Part shown: positions 14,774-23,719 of the stretch, in pieces
Numbering within the stretch: the first letter of the stretch is position 1
How the letters are laid out: every line of letters begins with the position of its first letter
From: Flavobacteriaceae bacterium
GTDB taxonomy: Bacteria; Bacteroidota; Bacteroidia; Flavobacteriales; Flavobacteriaceae
NCBI GenBank assembly: GCA_013373385.1
Contig: JABXHX010000001.1
Coordinates: forward strand, 1-40,182
Direction of reading: 5' to 3'
DNA length: 40,182 nucleotides
Notes under the pieces: generated by a model
What the model was told of the DNA's origin: nothing
The model's input: only the letters and a program-made list of their open reading frames with translations
Database searches by the model: none
Program-made: the position numbers and the translations under genes

Positions 14774-14786
14774 TATACAAAAACCC

Positions 14787-16115
14787 TTAGTGTTCTTCTT
14801 TTAATATATATAAACCATTTTCATTTACTACTTTCCAACCTTCTTTTAATTCAAGTATCCATCCAGAACCTTCAACAACATCAGAATCAATTTTTGAAGG
14901 TTCGCTAACGGTAACTTTGCTCCAGTTAGTATCTAGCAAAGCCCCTTCCTTTACTGTGAGTATACCCCAATCGTCTGTCACTCTCATCGTTGGGTAAACT
15001 GTTCCATAATTCTCAAGAGGCATAATATTTCTAGGATCGAAAGATATATTCATGTTTCTAAACGGAAGTTCTAATGTCTTACCTTCAACAAATACCTTTT
15101 TGTATGCTGTTATTCTCGCTAATCGTTGTGCTTCTCTTTCTTTTTCTTCTTCAATTATATTTTTAAAATTATAATTGTTTTTAGCTGCTATATTGGCATA
15201 ATGCATGTCATCAAAAGGCAAAACAGCAAACTCATGGATAAAATAATCTGTGAGATTCGTTTCCTTATTAATACTATGTTGCCAATTCGGATTAATCTTA
15301 GACAATAAATAGCCATACAAGGGTATGGTTTGGTAAGCAAAGGAGCGAATAAATGTTTTATTTTGATAAAACAGATCAATGCTTTCAATAAAATGAGTCT
15401 CCATTTCTTTAGGTGTCCTACCACTTAGCATAACTCCAGTGTATTCGGCTAATCCTTCATTAATTTCTAGGGTATTTTCAGCATTTTTTATATTGCCTTC
15501 CAATTGTCTTTTTACGCGAAAATATAAGGCGTTTTTTATGTGATGATGGCATGAATCCAATGACTTAGCAGAAATTGCCAGTTTTAACGCTTCCAGTTCT
15601 AATTTTAATAAAACACGTCCGTCATAAGTATCTAAATGATCGTTACTTATCTCAGAAAGACCATCAAAGCCTATAGATGGTTGCACCCTATGAAACAATT
15701 CGTGGATGATTAAATTATTTCTAACATTTTTGTTGTTGGGCAATGGAGTCATGACTATTGTCCATCTTTTACCTTCCCAATCTATTGCTGTATTGGCTAT
15801 GTTCAGATTGTTAGGCAAGGTATCTACAAATACTTTTCCTTGTTTTCTAAAATTTTGGTCTTTATTATTTTGATTGGCTACAAACTCTCTTGTTTCTGGA
15901 TTAACAAAAAGTATAGATCCAGATAAATCAATGTTCCAAAATTTTGAAGCATCTATTTTCAACAAACTATCAACCTCATAAAATATGTGTTCAAAAGAGG
16001 TATAGATTGAATCTGCCTGTCTATCTTGATTAACTTTCTTTAACTCTTTCTTTCTGCATGCAGAAAGGAAGACAATCAATAAAATATAAAATAAATTTTT
16101 CAATATTGAGCTCAT
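14787..16115 (-). CDS. Putative lipoprotein metallopeptidase (HExxH...EGxAEY)
   Basis: A 442-residue protein with a lipoprotein signal (LSAC, Cys20). The HELFH motif at 138-142 is preceded by hydrophobic residues and followed about 80 residues later by NEGLAEYTG (219-227), where Glu220 or Glu224 could be the third zinc ligand. This is the gluzincin pattern. The segment between is helical with an HHH run near 190-192. The last 100 residues form a beta-rich tail with Trp- and Asp-rich strands. No named peptidase family is recognised with confidence. It is probably outer-membrane anchored. A terminator lies between it and the upstream beta-barrel gene, so it likely has its own promoter. Confidence 0.6.
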   Translation of the reverse strand: MSSILKNLFYILLIVFLSACRKKELKKVNQDRQADSIYTSFEHIFYEVDSLLKIDASKFWNIDLSGSILFVNPETREFVANQNNKDQNFRKQGKVFVDTLPNNLNIANTAIDWEGKRWTIVMTPLPNNKNVRNNLIIHELFHRVQPSIGFDGLSEISNDHLDTYDGRVLLKLELEALKLAISAKSLDSCHHHIKNALYFRVKRQLEGNIKNAENTLEINEGLAEYTGVMLSGRTPKEMETHFIESIDLFYQNKTFIRSFAYQTIPLYGYLLSKINPNWQHSINKETNLTDYFIHEFAVLPFDDMHYANIAAKNNYNFKNIIEEEKEREAQRLARITAYKKVFVEGKTLELPFRNMNISFDPRNIMPLENYGTVYPTMRVTDDWGILTVKEGALLDTNWSKVTVSEPSKIDSDVVEGSGWILELKEGWKVVNENGLYILKEEH

Positions 16116-16131
16116 AATATGATTTTAACCA

Positions 16132-16183
16132 AAATAAAAAATGTGTTGCTAATGAAAAGCAAAACGTAATCATTAACAACACA
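16132..16183 (-). terminator. Terminator after the beta-barrel gene
   Basis: The arms at 16142-16155 and 16170-16183 pair over 14 bp with one G-T pair around a 14-base loop. Read leftward, the stem is followed by a T-rich run (complement of 16132-16141). It separates the porin-like gene from the metallopeptidase gene. Confidence 0.65.
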
Positions 16184-16201
16184 TAAATATAATGTAAATT
16201 G

Positions 16202-16834
16202 TTAAAATAATTTTAGACCTATATAGAACTGTAAATTTGAGGTTTTAACACTAGCATCAGTCATATCTGAAATATTAGTTAGCCCAAAATTATAGCGCGC
16301 ACCTACTAAAACCGAATTACTAATAGCATATTCAGTTCCTACAGCAGCAGAAAGTTCAAACTTTTTAAAAGCTGTATCAATTAACTCTACACCATCGTTA
16401 ATATCGATATCTAATTCTTCTTTTACTAAGAACCCAAACTGAGGACCTACATGCAATGAAAGTTTATTTAGAGGTTTATACTTAAACAATACCGGAACCT
16501 TAATAAAGCTTAATACCTGATCAAAATCAACAAAGAATAGATTTATTTTGGCTCCTTCTCTCGAATAGAGAATTTCAGGCTGTAACCCAAATTTTTCATT
16601 AAACATCCAATCGGCGTAAAAACCAACATGATATGAAGTTAATGATGCTGTTCCTAAATCAAAATTTCCTTCTTCAGTGCTGTAGTTAAAATTCTGATTA
16701 GAAAAATTAACTCCTCCTTTTACACCAAATACAACATTATACTTGGCATCTGCATAACTTGCTGTTACTGTTTGTGCGTTTATTAGGTTACTTACAAAAA
16801 AGATCCCTAAAAATGATAAAATTCTTAATTTCAT
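16202..16834 (-). CDS. Outer-membrane beta-barrel protein (porin-like, OmpA-type barrel)
   Basis: A 210-residue protein with a cleavable signal peptide (about 1-20, INA|Q). Alternating amphipathic strands follow and end in an aromatic/hydrophobic terminal residue (GLKLF), typical of outer-membrane barrels. The spacing suggests an 8-stranded barrel of the PF13568-like family widespread in Bacteroidota. Motifs such as GVKGGVNFSNQ near the first strand and VGARYNFGLTNI near the end fit this. Ligand and function are unknown. It is divergent from the AraC regulator gene, which may control it. A -7 box lies 29 bp upstream of the start. Confidence 0.82.
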   Translation of the reverse strand: MKLRILSFLGIFFVSNLINAQTVTASYADAKYNVVFGVKGGVNFSNQNFNYSTEEGNFDLGTASLTSYHVGFYADWMFNEKFGLQPEILYSREGAKINLFFVDFDQVLSFIKVPVLFKYKPLNKLSLHVGPQFGFLVKEELDIDINDGVELIDTAFKKFELSAAVGTEYAISNSVLVGARYNFGLTNISDMTDASVKTSNLQFYIGLKLF

Positions 16835-16862
16835 AATTATATTCGTTTTTTAAATTATGTCG

Positions 16863-16870
16863 CAAACATA
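16863..16870 (-). promoter_or_regulatory. Candidate -7 box for the beta-barrel gene
   Basis: Read on the minus strand this is TATGTTTG, a TAnnTTTG match about 29 bp before the ATG at 16834. No clear -33 element is present at 19-20 bp. Confidence 0.45.
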
Positions 16871-16959
16871 TATCAGTTCGTGGTACTTTTATAATGTTTA
16901 TTGTCTTAAAACCTTATTTGAGACAGCTTATACAATACTTATAACTTAGTTTAAATAAA

Positions 16960-18099
16960 ATGGAAGGAATTATTAATGGAATTAGGATTGTTTTTTGCTT
17001 ACAATTACTATTAGTGGGCGGTTTTCTAATTTTTAATAAAAGAGAAAGAAACTACCCATTAGCGCTACTATGCCTATTAGTCGGTCTGTATTTTTTATGG
17101 CAATTTATATTACCTATTCTTAGAGATAATATATCACTGTTTTTTATCTTTTTTAGTAGAGAAATTTTTATCCCTCCTTTACTTTATCTCACTCTTTTAA
17201 GAATTGGAAGCTCGGTTAACAGAAAAACCTTTATTAAACATCTAACAATTCCGTTAGTCATTTCTGTTCCTACAGCATTGTTTTTAACTTTATTTTATGA
17301 TAAAGTTGATACACGATTTATTGGCAATGCTATTTACCAACCATCAATTATTATTTTTTCAATTGTTTATCTCGTAAAAGGCAGAAAACTTTTGAAAGAT
17401 TTAAAAAATAAAATTGTAAAAAAGGCTTACATAAAATACAAAGTATTTTTTTATGTAATAATGTATACTTACTTAATTATTGGTGTAACTAGCTTTTTAT
17501 CTTATTTTGTTCAACTAAAATTTTTACTTAAATATTATGGCACATCAGATGGAAGGCATATTACAGATACAGGAAATATTTTAATTGATATAGCTGGAAA
17601 ACTATTTGAAGGTCCTTTATACTACTTTGGGTGGTATGTTTTTGAACCCTTATTGTACATAATACCCATATTTTTGTTTGTATTTGCCCTTAGTGAACTG
17701 TCTTATTTCAAAACACTATTCTTACCTAAAGATGTTTTTTATAGCGACAGAGTCCTATCTAATTCTAATGATTTAGCTTCTAACTTAGAGTTCTATTTTG
17801 AAAATGAAAAACCATTTAAAAATCCCTCCTTTAACATAGAACAATGTTGCGCCTATTTAGATTGCACCAAAAAAGAGTTAGCAGATTTTTTAAAGCTTCA
17901 TAAAAAAACAACGTTCAATAATTACATAAATATTTTCAGAATAAAAGAGTTTAAATTATTGTTGGCTGAAGAAGTCAATAACCTATATGATATTAACAGT
18001 CTTGCAGAAATGGCTGGTTTTAAGTCAAGAGCAACTTTTTACCGCATATTTAAAGATGTAGAAGGAGTTACTCCGACTCAATATAAAAACAATTATTAA
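16960..18099 (+). CDS. Membrane-bound AraC-family transcription regulator
   Basis: A 379-residue regulator with an N-terminal polytopic membrane domain (about seven hydrophobic segments between residues 7 and 250) and a C-terminal AraC DNA-binding domain at about 285-379. The two helix-turn-helix units are visible: FNIEQCCAYLDCTKKELADF, then INSLAEMAGFKSRATFYRIF, followed by the conserved tail DVEGVTPTQYK. Such membrane-anchored AraC proteins with no kinase domain are common in Flavobacteriia; how the signal passes is not known. It is divergent from the beta-barrel gene. Its C-terminal sequence has a decayed relative at 14702-14773. Confidence 0.88.
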   Translation: MEGIINGIRIVFCLQLLLVGGFLIFNKRERNYPLALLCLLVGLYFLWQFILPILRDNISLFFIFFSREIFIPPLLYLTLLRIGSSVNRKTFIKHLTIPLVISVPTALFLTLFYDKVDTRFIGNAIYQPSIIIFSIVYLVKGRKLLKDLKNKIVKKAYIKYKVFFYVIMYTYLIIGVTSFLSYFVQLKFLLKYYGTSDGRHITDTGNILIDIAGKLFEGPLYYFGWYVFEPLLYIIPIFLFVFALSELSYFKTLFLPKDVFYSDRVLSNSNDLASNLEFYFENEKPFKNPSFNIEQCCAYLDCTKKELADFLKLHKKTTFNNYINIFRIKEFKLLLAEEVNNLYDINSLAEMAGFKSRATFYRIFKDVEGVTPTQYKNNY

Positions 18100-18134
18100 T
18101 AAATATAAAGTGCAAGGTTTTAGATTTTTATGTT

Positions 18135-18596
18135 TCAAATCTTTATCTGCCTATCTATTTGTTGGTCTAAAGAAATAAAGGTCTCAGTTCTTGCCACACC
18201 CTTAATGGTTTGTATTTCTTTATTTAATAGATGCATCAAATCTTCATTATTTTTACACAGTATTTTAATAAAAATTGCGTAATTCCCTGTGGTATAATGA
18301 CTTTCTATAATCTCAGGAATTTCTTTTAACCTATTGATGGCAGAATTGTATTTACTGGCTGAGTCTAAAAATATTCCGACAAAAGCAGTTGTGGTATAGC
18401 CTAAAACTTTGGGGTTTAGCACCATTCTTGAACCAGCAATTAAATCTGATTGCTCTAATTTTCGCAACCTTTGATGGATGGCTGCTCCAGAAATCCCTAC
18501 TTCTTTTGCAATTGATAAGATAGGTGTTCTTGCATCTTCTACCAATCGTTTGATAATGATTTTATCAATTCCGTCAATTTTAACTTCTTTTGTCAT
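18135..18596 (-). CDS. Lrp/AsnC-family transcription regulator
   Basis: A 153-residue regulator with an N-terminal winged helix-turn-helix (about 10-60, with PILSIAKEVGISGAAIHQRL) and a C-terminal RAM effector domain (about 70-150). The length and both domains are normal for the Lrp family, which sense amino acids and form octamers. It sits convergent to the AraC gene (35-bp gap) and downstream of the accC terminator, so it is a separate unit. The ligand cannot be told from sequence. Confidence 0.92.
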   Translation of the reverse strand: MTKEVKIDGIDKIIIKRLVEDARTPILSIAKEVGISGAAIHQRLRKLEQSDLIAGSRMVLNPKVLGYTTTAFVGIFLDSASKYNSAINRLKEIPEIIESHYTTGNYAIFIKILCKNNEDLMHLLNKEIQTIKGVARTETFISLDQQIDRQIKI

Positions 18597-18627
18597 TCTA
18601 GGTAATGCATTAAAAAATAAAAGTAAA

Positions 18628-18663
18628 AAAAAATAAGGATATGTAATTATATCCTTATTTTTT
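18628..18663 (-). terminator. Terminator after accC
   Basis: A perfect 15-bp stem, AAAAAATAAGGATAT / ATATCCTTATTTTTT, with a 6-base loop, 24 bp after the accC stop. Read leftward a T-rich run continues past the stem. It isolates the AsnC regulator from the acc operon. Confidence 0.88.
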
Positions 18664-18686
18664 ATTTAAATATTTAACAAAAATTG

Positions 18687-20030
18687 TTATACCACTTTCA
18701 TTTCAAAATCTTCCATGAACTTTGTGGTGTAATTTCCAGATAAATAATCTGGATGCTCCATCAATTGTCTATGGAAAGGAATGGTGGTCTTTACACCTTC
18801 TATAACAAACTCATCTAGGGCTCTTTTCATTTTGTTAATCGCTTCTTCTCTTGTTTGAGCAGTTACAATTAACTTGGCTATCATAGAATCGTAGTTTGGC
18901 GGAATTAAATAGCCAGCATATACATGCGTATCTATTCTTACACCATGCCCTCCAGGAGCATGAAACGTTGTAATTTTTCCTGGTGCTGGTCTAAAGCCAT
19001 TAAACGGATCTTCTGCATTAATTCTACACTCAATAGAGTGCATCATTGGCAAATAGTTTTTTCCAGAAATTGGCACTCCGGCAGCTACAAGAATTTGCTC
19101 TCTAATTAAATCGTAATCAACAACTTCTTCTGTAATTGGATGCTCTACTTGAATTCTAGTGTTCATCTCCATAAAGTAGAAGTTACGGTGTTTGTCTACT
19201 AAGAATTCAACGGTACCAGCGCCTTCATATTTTATAAATTCTGCAGCTTTTACGGCAGCTTGCCCCATAGCTTCACGTAACTCATCCGTCATAAATGGAG
19301 AAGGCGTTTCTTCTGTTAGTTTTTGATGTCTACGTTGTACAGAACAATCTCTTTCCGATAAATGACACGCTTTACCAAAAGAATCTCCAACTACTTGAAT
19401 TTCTATATGTCTTGGTTCTTCTATCAACTTTTCAAGATACATTCCGTCATTTCCAAAGGCAGCCTTTGCTTCTTGTCTAGCAGAATCCCATGCATCTTTT
19501 AAATTTTCTTTTTTCCATACCGCTCTCATTCCTTTTCCACCTCCACCAGCAGTAGCTTTAAGCATTACTGGATAACCAGCTTCTTTTGCTAGTTTTTCGC
19601 ACTCTTTATAATCAGCAATAATTCCTTCTGAACCTGGAATACAAGGTACACCTGCAGCAATCATGGTTGCTTTTGCAGAAGCTTTATCTCCCATACGGTC
19701 AACCATTTCACCTGTTGCACCGATAAATTTAATCCCGTGTTCTGCACATAAATTAGAGAACTTGGCATTTTCTGCTAAGAAACCATATCCTGGATGTATT
19801 GCATCTGCATTGGTAATTTCTGCAGCAGCAATAATATTAGACATTTTTAAATATGATTCGTTGCTAGGTGGTGGACCAATACAAACGGCTTCATCAGCAA
19901 ATTTTACATGCAGACTTTCTGCATCTGCCGTTGAATAAACAGCTACTGTCTTGATACCCATTTCTTTACAGGTTCTAATAACACGAAGTGCTATTTCACC
20001 CCTATTGGCAATTAATATTTTTTTAAACAT
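18687..20030 (-). CDS. accC: Acetyl-CoA carboxylase, biotin carboxylase subunit
   Basis: Catalyses ATP-dependent carboxylation of biotin on AccB, the first half-reaction of malonyl-CoA synthesis. The 447 residues match the family length. The N-terminal domain begins [18 protein letters not shown]. The ATP-grasp domain has the Gly-rich loop GGGGKGM at 162-168. Catalytic segments include the [12 protein letters not shown] region (about 226-237), [12 protein letters not shown], and the biotin carboxylase C-terminal domain with RINAEDP. It lies 106 bp after accB in the same direction and is followed by a strong terminator. Confidence 0.98.
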   Translation of the reverse strand: MFKKILIANRGEIALRVIRTCKEMGIKTVAVYSTADAESLHVKFADEAVCIGPPPSNESYLKMSNIIAAAEITNADAIHPGYGFLAENAKFSNLCAEHGIKFIGATGEMVDRMGDKASAKATMIAAGVPCIPGSEGIIADYKECEKLAKEAGYPVMLKATAGGGGKGMRAVWKKENLKDAWDSARQEAKAAFGNDGMYLEKLIEEPRHIEIQVVGDSFGKACHLSERDCSVQRRHQKLTEETPSPFMTDELREAMGQAAVKAAEFIKYEGAGTVEFLVDKHRNFYFMEMNTRIQVEHPITEEVVDYDLIREQILVAAGVPISGKNYLPMMHSIECRINAEDPFNGFRPAPGKITTFHAPGGHGVRIDTHVYAGYLIPPNYDSMIAKLIVTAQTREEAINKMKRALDEFVIEGVKTTIPFHRQLMEHPDYLSGNYTTKFMEDFEMKVV

Positions 20031-20136
20031 ATGTTGTAAGTTTATGTGTTTATCTGTTTAACAGCAGGTAAGTAAGTCATAAACATGTTGCTTACTATAT
20101 CCTTAAAACGATTAAACGTAAACCGAAATATTAAAA

Positions 20137-20613
20137 TTATGATGGATCTACCAAGAATAATGGCTGATCAAATTCTACAGGAGTAGCATCATCTACTAAT
20201 ACTTTAACAATTTTACCCGAAACCTCAGATTCAATCTCGTTAAATAATTTCATTGCCTCAATAACACAAACTGTATCTCCAGCACTGATAGTATCACCTA
20301 CCTCTACAAAAACTGGTTTGTCTGGCGATGGCTTTCTGTAAAAAGTTCCAATAATTGGCGATTTTACAGTAATGTATTTTGAATCGTCTTCTGTGTTAGC
20401 AGCAGCAGGAACTTCTTGTGCTGCCACAGGAGCAGCTGCTTGAACCTGCATTTGCGGCATTGCTGCCATAGGGTTTGCTTGTACTATAGTAGTTTCTGTT
20501 TTTGAAGCTCCTGTTTTAATGGTTATTTTTACATCTTCCATTTCTAGCTTTACTTCACTAGCTCCAGATTTAGCTACAAATTTTATAAGACTTTGAATTT
20601 CTTTAATATCCAT
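20137..20613 (-). CDS. accB: Acetyl-CoA carboxylase, biotin carboxyl carrier protein
   Basis: Carries the biotin cofactor between the carboxylase and transferase subunits of acetyl-CoA carboxylase. The 158 residues comprise an N-terminal dimerisation region, an Ala/Pro/Gln-rich flexible linker (about 45-75) and the biotinyl domain (about 80-157). The biotin attachment motif EAMKL has Lys122. The insertion called the thumb in E. coli AccB is present around SPDKPVFVEVG. It is 25 bp downstream of fabH and upstream of accC, a typical order in this phylum. Confidence 0.97.
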   Translation of the reverse strand: MDIKEIQSLIKFVAKSGASEVKLEMEDVKITIKTGASKTETTIVQANPMAAMPQMQVQAAAPVAAQEVPAAANTEDDSKYITVKSPIIGTFYRKPSPDKPVFVEVGDTISAGDTVCVIEAMKLFNEIESEVSGKIVKVLVDDATPVEFDQPLFLVDPS

Positions 20614-20638
20614 TTCTTAATAGTTTTAGTTGTTAGTT

Positions 20639-21634
20639 TTATGAATTATATGCCCATTTAAGGTAAATAGCTCCCCAAGTGAAACCACCTCCAAATGCAG
20701 CAAAAATAATGTTGTCTCCTTTTTTTAATTGTTTTTCGTAATCTGCTAATAACAATGGTAAAGTACCTGATGTAGTGTTACCATACTTATGGATATTAAC
20801 CATCACTTTATCGCTCTCTAAGCCAACTCTGTTGGCTGTTGCTTCAATAATTCTTTTATTAGCTTGATGCGGTGCCAACCATTGTATATCTTCTTTTACC
20901 AAATTATTTCTGGTTAGCATTCTTTCTGCTACATCTGCCATATTAGAAACTGCAAATTTAAAAACAGTTCTACCTTCTTGATGTACAGAATGTTGGTTAT
21001 TTTTTAGCGTTTCTTCTGATGTTGGAAGTATAGAACCACCTGCATCAATTTTTAAGAATTCTCTTCCTTGCCCATCACTACGCAAGTATTCATCTTGTAA
21101 GCCTAAACCTTCAGTATTTGGTTCAAACAAAACAGCGCCAGCACCATCCCCAAAAATAATACATGTAGCTCTATCAGTGTAATCAATGATTGAAGACATT
21201 TTATCTGCTCCAATCAACAACACGCTTTTATACCTGCCAGATTCTATATAACTAGCAGCGGTTGACATACCATATAAGAAACTAGAACAGGCTGCTTGCA
21301 AATCATAAGAAAAGGCATTTGTTGCTCCAATTTCTGTAGCTACATAGGCAGCAGTTGAGGCAACTGGTAAATCTGGAGTTGCAGTAGCAACTAATACCAA
21401 GTCTATTTCTAGTGGGTTTTTATTTGATTTTTGAAGTAAATCTTGTGCGGCTTTAATTGCCATAAAAGAAGTTCCTTTACCTTCTTCTTTTAAAATTCTG
21501 CGTTCTTTTATTCCAGTTCTGGTTGTAATCCACTCATCATTAGTGTCTACCATGGTTTCTAACTCTTTATTTGTTAGAATGTAATCTGGAACATATTTAC
21601 CGACTGCGGTAATTGCTGCAGTTATTTTTGTCAT
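20639..21634 (-). CDS. fabH: Beta-ketoacyl-ACP synthase III
   Basis: Condenses acyl-CoA with malonyl-ACP to start fatty-acid elongation. The catalytic triad is visible: Cys116 in QAACSSFLYG, His256 in APHQAN and Asn286 in HKYGNTTSG. The C-terminal glycine-rich segment FAAFGGGFTWGA is typical. Length 331 fits the family. In Bacteroidota this enzyme often supports branched-chain primers, but substrate preference cannot be read here. The gene leads the fabH-accB-accC unit, and a terminator lies 118 bp upstream, separating it from rpmF. Confidence 0.97.
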   Translation of the reverse strand: MTKITAAITAVGKYVPDYILTNKELETMVDTNDEWITTRTGIKERRILKEEGKGTSFMAIKAAQDLLQKSNKNPLEIDLVLVATATPDLPVASTAAYVATEIGATNAFSYDLQAACSSFLYGMSTAASYIESGRYKSVLLIGADKMSSIIDYTDRATCIIFGDGAGAVLFEPNTEGLGLQDEYLRSDGQGREFLKIDAGGSILPTSEETLKNNQHSVHQEGRTVFKFAVSNMADVAERMLTRNNLVKEDIQWLAPHQANKRIIEATANRVGLESDKVMVNIHKYGNTTSGTLPLLLADYEKQLKKGDNIIFAAFGGGFTWGAIYLKWAYNS

Positions 21635-21751
21635 AATCTAATTTGATTAATTATACAGGGTACTTTTGTAAAAGTAAAGTTCAAAGAAATGAAAATTATT
21701 TTAATTTTTTGGGTAAAAATCGTCAAAAACATACTACTTTACTTAAAAAGC

Positions 21752-21776
21752 AAAAAAAAACTCTCAAAAAGAGAGT
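21752..21776 (-). terminator. Terminator after rpmF
   Basis: Read leftward: ACTCTC, a 5-base loop, GAGAGT, then a run of eight or more T. It lies 29 bp after the rpmF stop. Confidence 0.8.
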
Positions 21777-21804
21777 GTTTTGAATGATTCTGTAACTAAG
21801 TATA

Positions 21805-21999
21805 TTATGCTTCTGCTGTAGTAGCATCTAACACAACTTGTCCTCTATAATATAACTTTCCTTCGTGCCAGTGAGCTCTGTGATATAAGTGAGCTTCTCC
21901 AGTAGTTGGGTCAACAGCAATTTGTGGTACACTTGCCTTATAATGAGTTCTTCTTTTATCTCTTCTAGTTTTAGATATTTTTCTCTTTGGATGTGCCAT
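21805..21999 (-). CDS. rpmF: 50S ribosomal protein L32
   Basis: A 64-residue basic ribosomal protein with the conserved N-terminus [17 protein letters not shown]. The zinc-binding cysteines found in some L32 proteins are replaced here ([17 protein letters not shown]), which corresponds to the cysteine-free form. It begins one base after the stop of the DUF177 gene; the pairing of DUF177 with rpmF is widely conserved. Confidence 0.98.
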   Translation of the reverse strand: MAHPKRKISKTRRDKRRTHYKASVPQIAVDPTTGEAHLYHRAHWHEGKLYYRGQVVLDATTAEA

Positions 22000-22000
22000 T

Positions 22001-22537
22001 TTATGTCTTTTTTTCTGTTAGTAAACTTTTTAATTTATCCCATCTTGGGTCTACATTTTCAGTAGATTTTTTTTCTGTAACTCTTAATGTTTCTAATTTC
22101 TTTAAGGCCTCTGACTCCATTGTACCATCCAATACTTTTGGATGTACTCTTTTTGATGGTACTGCTAACACAATCATTTCGTATATGTATTGCGCTACGT
22201 TTAGTTGAAACTCTGAATAAGGAAGAATTAATATTTCTTCATTATCATCATTATAAGCTTCGCCAAACTTTACAATTAAGGGTAACGTAGTTTTGATTTC
22301 TTGATCAAAATTTTCTCCACTCACATCACAGGTTACATTTACTGTGCCTTTTGCTTCAAAGAGTAAATGTAACATTGTGCTTTTTTTGTTTAGTGTTAAT
22401 GCTACTTGAATGTTTGCATCAAAAAACTCATCAAAATTAAAGGCTTCAAAGAACTTATTTTCAATTTGATATTCAAATAAATGACTTTCTTCTTTCAATC
22501 CAACATAATGGATATTAAATGCTTTTAAGTCTTTCAT
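22001..22537 (-). CDS. DUF177/YceD-family protein
   Basis: A 178-residue protein of the DUF177 (YceD, large-subunit rRNA accumulation) family, whose members are encoded directly before rpmF in many bacteria and affect 23S rRNA levels. The family's cysteine region is seen in reduced form (TCDVSGENF around 101-109), as are the conserved acidic middle and the C-terminal [11 protein letters not shown] segment typical of Bacteroidota members. It is the first gene of the two-gene unit with rpmF. Confidence 0.9.
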   Translation of the reverse strand: MKDLKAFNIHYVGLKEESHLFEYQIENKFFEAFNFDEFFDANIQVALTLNKKSTMLHLLFEAKGTVNVTCDVSGENFDQEIKTTLPLIVKFGEAYNDDNEEILILPYSEFQLNVAQYIYEMIVLAVPSKRVHPKVLDGTMESEALKKLETLRVTEKKSTENVDPRWDKLKSLLTEKKT

Positions 22538-22559
22538 CTAAAAATCAGATTTGAGCGTG

Positions 22560-22567
22560 CAAAGATA
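22560..22567 (-). promoter_or_regulatory. Candidate -7 box for DUF177-rpmF
   Basis: On the minus strand this reads TATCTTTG, a TAnnTTTG match 22 bp before the ATG at 22537. No good -33 element is visible. Confidence 0.5.
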
Positions 22568-22621
22568 TAAAAAAATCTATATTATCTAATAAAGAAAATT
22601 TAAAAAAGAAAAAGAACTTAT

Positions 22622-23656
22622 TTATTTAGTTACAAGCGTGTTATGCATTAACTCTTTATGCTCTTTTCTTTTTCTAAAAATATGGATTGCTGTAAAGAGT
22701 GCTTCTTTAAAAGAAGTAGGGTTTGCTTCATTTTTACCTGCAATTTCAAAGGCTGTTCCGTGGTCTGGAGAAGTTCTAATTTCAGAAAGCCCAGCAGTAA
22801 AGTTAACTCCATTCCCAAAAGAGAGTGCTTTAAACGGCGCTAGCCCTTGGTCGTGGTAAGTAGCTAATATACCATCAAATTGCTTATACGTATCTGAACC
22901 AAAAAAACCATCTGCCGCATAAGGTCCAAACACCAACTTTCCGGTTTCTTTTATTGCCTGTACTGTTGGTCTAATAATGACATCGTCTTCTTTACCAATT
23001 ACACCTTTATCTCCGCAATGCGGATTCAACCCTAAAATAGCTATTTTAGGTTTATTAATTCCAAAGTCTTGTTGTAATGAATTATGCATAATAGCTACTT
23101 TTTGCTGAATCAATTCTGGAGTGAGTGTTTCTGCAATTTTTGACACAGGAATATGCCCAGTAATTAACCCTACACGTAATCTATCAGCAATTAATATCAT
23201 TAAACTTTCTCCTGTTAATTGACTTTCTAAATATTCTGTATGTCCAGGAAAATGAAACTCATCTGACTGAATATTCTCTTTATTAATTGGCGCAGTAAGC
23301 AACACATCAATCGATTTGTTTTTTAAATGTTGTACAGCTGTTTGTAGAGATGTAAATGCATACTTGCCAGAAATTTTGGTCGGTTTACCAATTTCAAAGT
23401 CTACCTCTTCTTTCCAGCAATTCAATAAGTTAATTTTGTTATGCACTAGCTGTTTGATAGAATTAATACCATGTATTGGTGTATCTTGTGCCAATATTTT
23501 TTTATGATACGAAACTGTTTTGGTTGAGCCAAACAAAACCGGAGTACAGAAATCTAGCATACGCTTGTCTTTAAACGTTTTTAAAATAACTTCAATTCCA
23601 ATTCCATTTATATCTCCTATAGAAATTCCTACAACTATTTTTTCTGTTTTATCCAT
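22622..23656 (-). CDS. pdxA: 4-hydroxythreonine-4-phosphate dehydrogenase
   Basis: Oxidises 4-phosphohydroxy-threonine in vitamin B6 synthesis. The 344 residues show family segments including the start GISIGDINGIGIEV, the zinc-ligand His regions PGHTEYL and ATYHDQGLAPFK, and the C-terminal SPDHGTAFEIAGK motif. Length is normal. It is divergent from ribE with about 60 bp between starts, and the intergenic space carries two opposed -7-like boxes. Confidence 0.96.
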   Translation of the reverse strand: MDKTEKIVVGISIGDINGIGIEVILKTFKDKRMLDFCTPVLFGSTKTVSYHKKILAQDTPIHGINSIKQLVHNKINLLNCWKEEVDFEIGKPTKISGKYAFTSLQTAVQHLKNKSIDVLLTAPINKENIQSDEFHFPGHTEYLESQLTGESLMILIADRLRVGLITGHIPVSKIAETLTPELIQQKVAIMHNSLQQDFGINKPKIAILGLNPHCGDKGVIGKEDDVIIRPTVQAIKETGKLVFGPYAADGFFGSDTYKQFDGILATYHDQGLAPFKALSFGNGVNFTAGLSEIRTSPDHGTAFEIAGKNEANPTSFKEALFTAIHIFRKRKEHKELMHNTLVTK

Positions 23657-23675
23657 TTTTATGGTACAATATTAG

Positions 23676-23683
23676 TAGCTTTG
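23676..23683 (+). promoter_or_regulatory. Candidate -7 box for ribE
   Basis: TAGCTTTG matches TAnnTTTG, 36 bp before the ribE ATG at 23720. It lies just 7 bp from the opposed pdxA box. Confidence 0.45.
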
Positions 23684-23690
23684 ATTGCCA

Positions 23691-23698
23691 CAAAAATA
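23691..23698 (-). promoter_or_regulatory. Candidate -7 box for pdxA
   Basis: Read leftward this is TATTTTTG, 34 bp before the pdxA ATG. Because the pdxA and ribE boxes are nearly back to back, initiation at the two promoters may be mutually exclusive. Confidence 0.4.
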
Positions 23699-23719
23699 AC
23701 TAAATTAAATTTAGAACCT

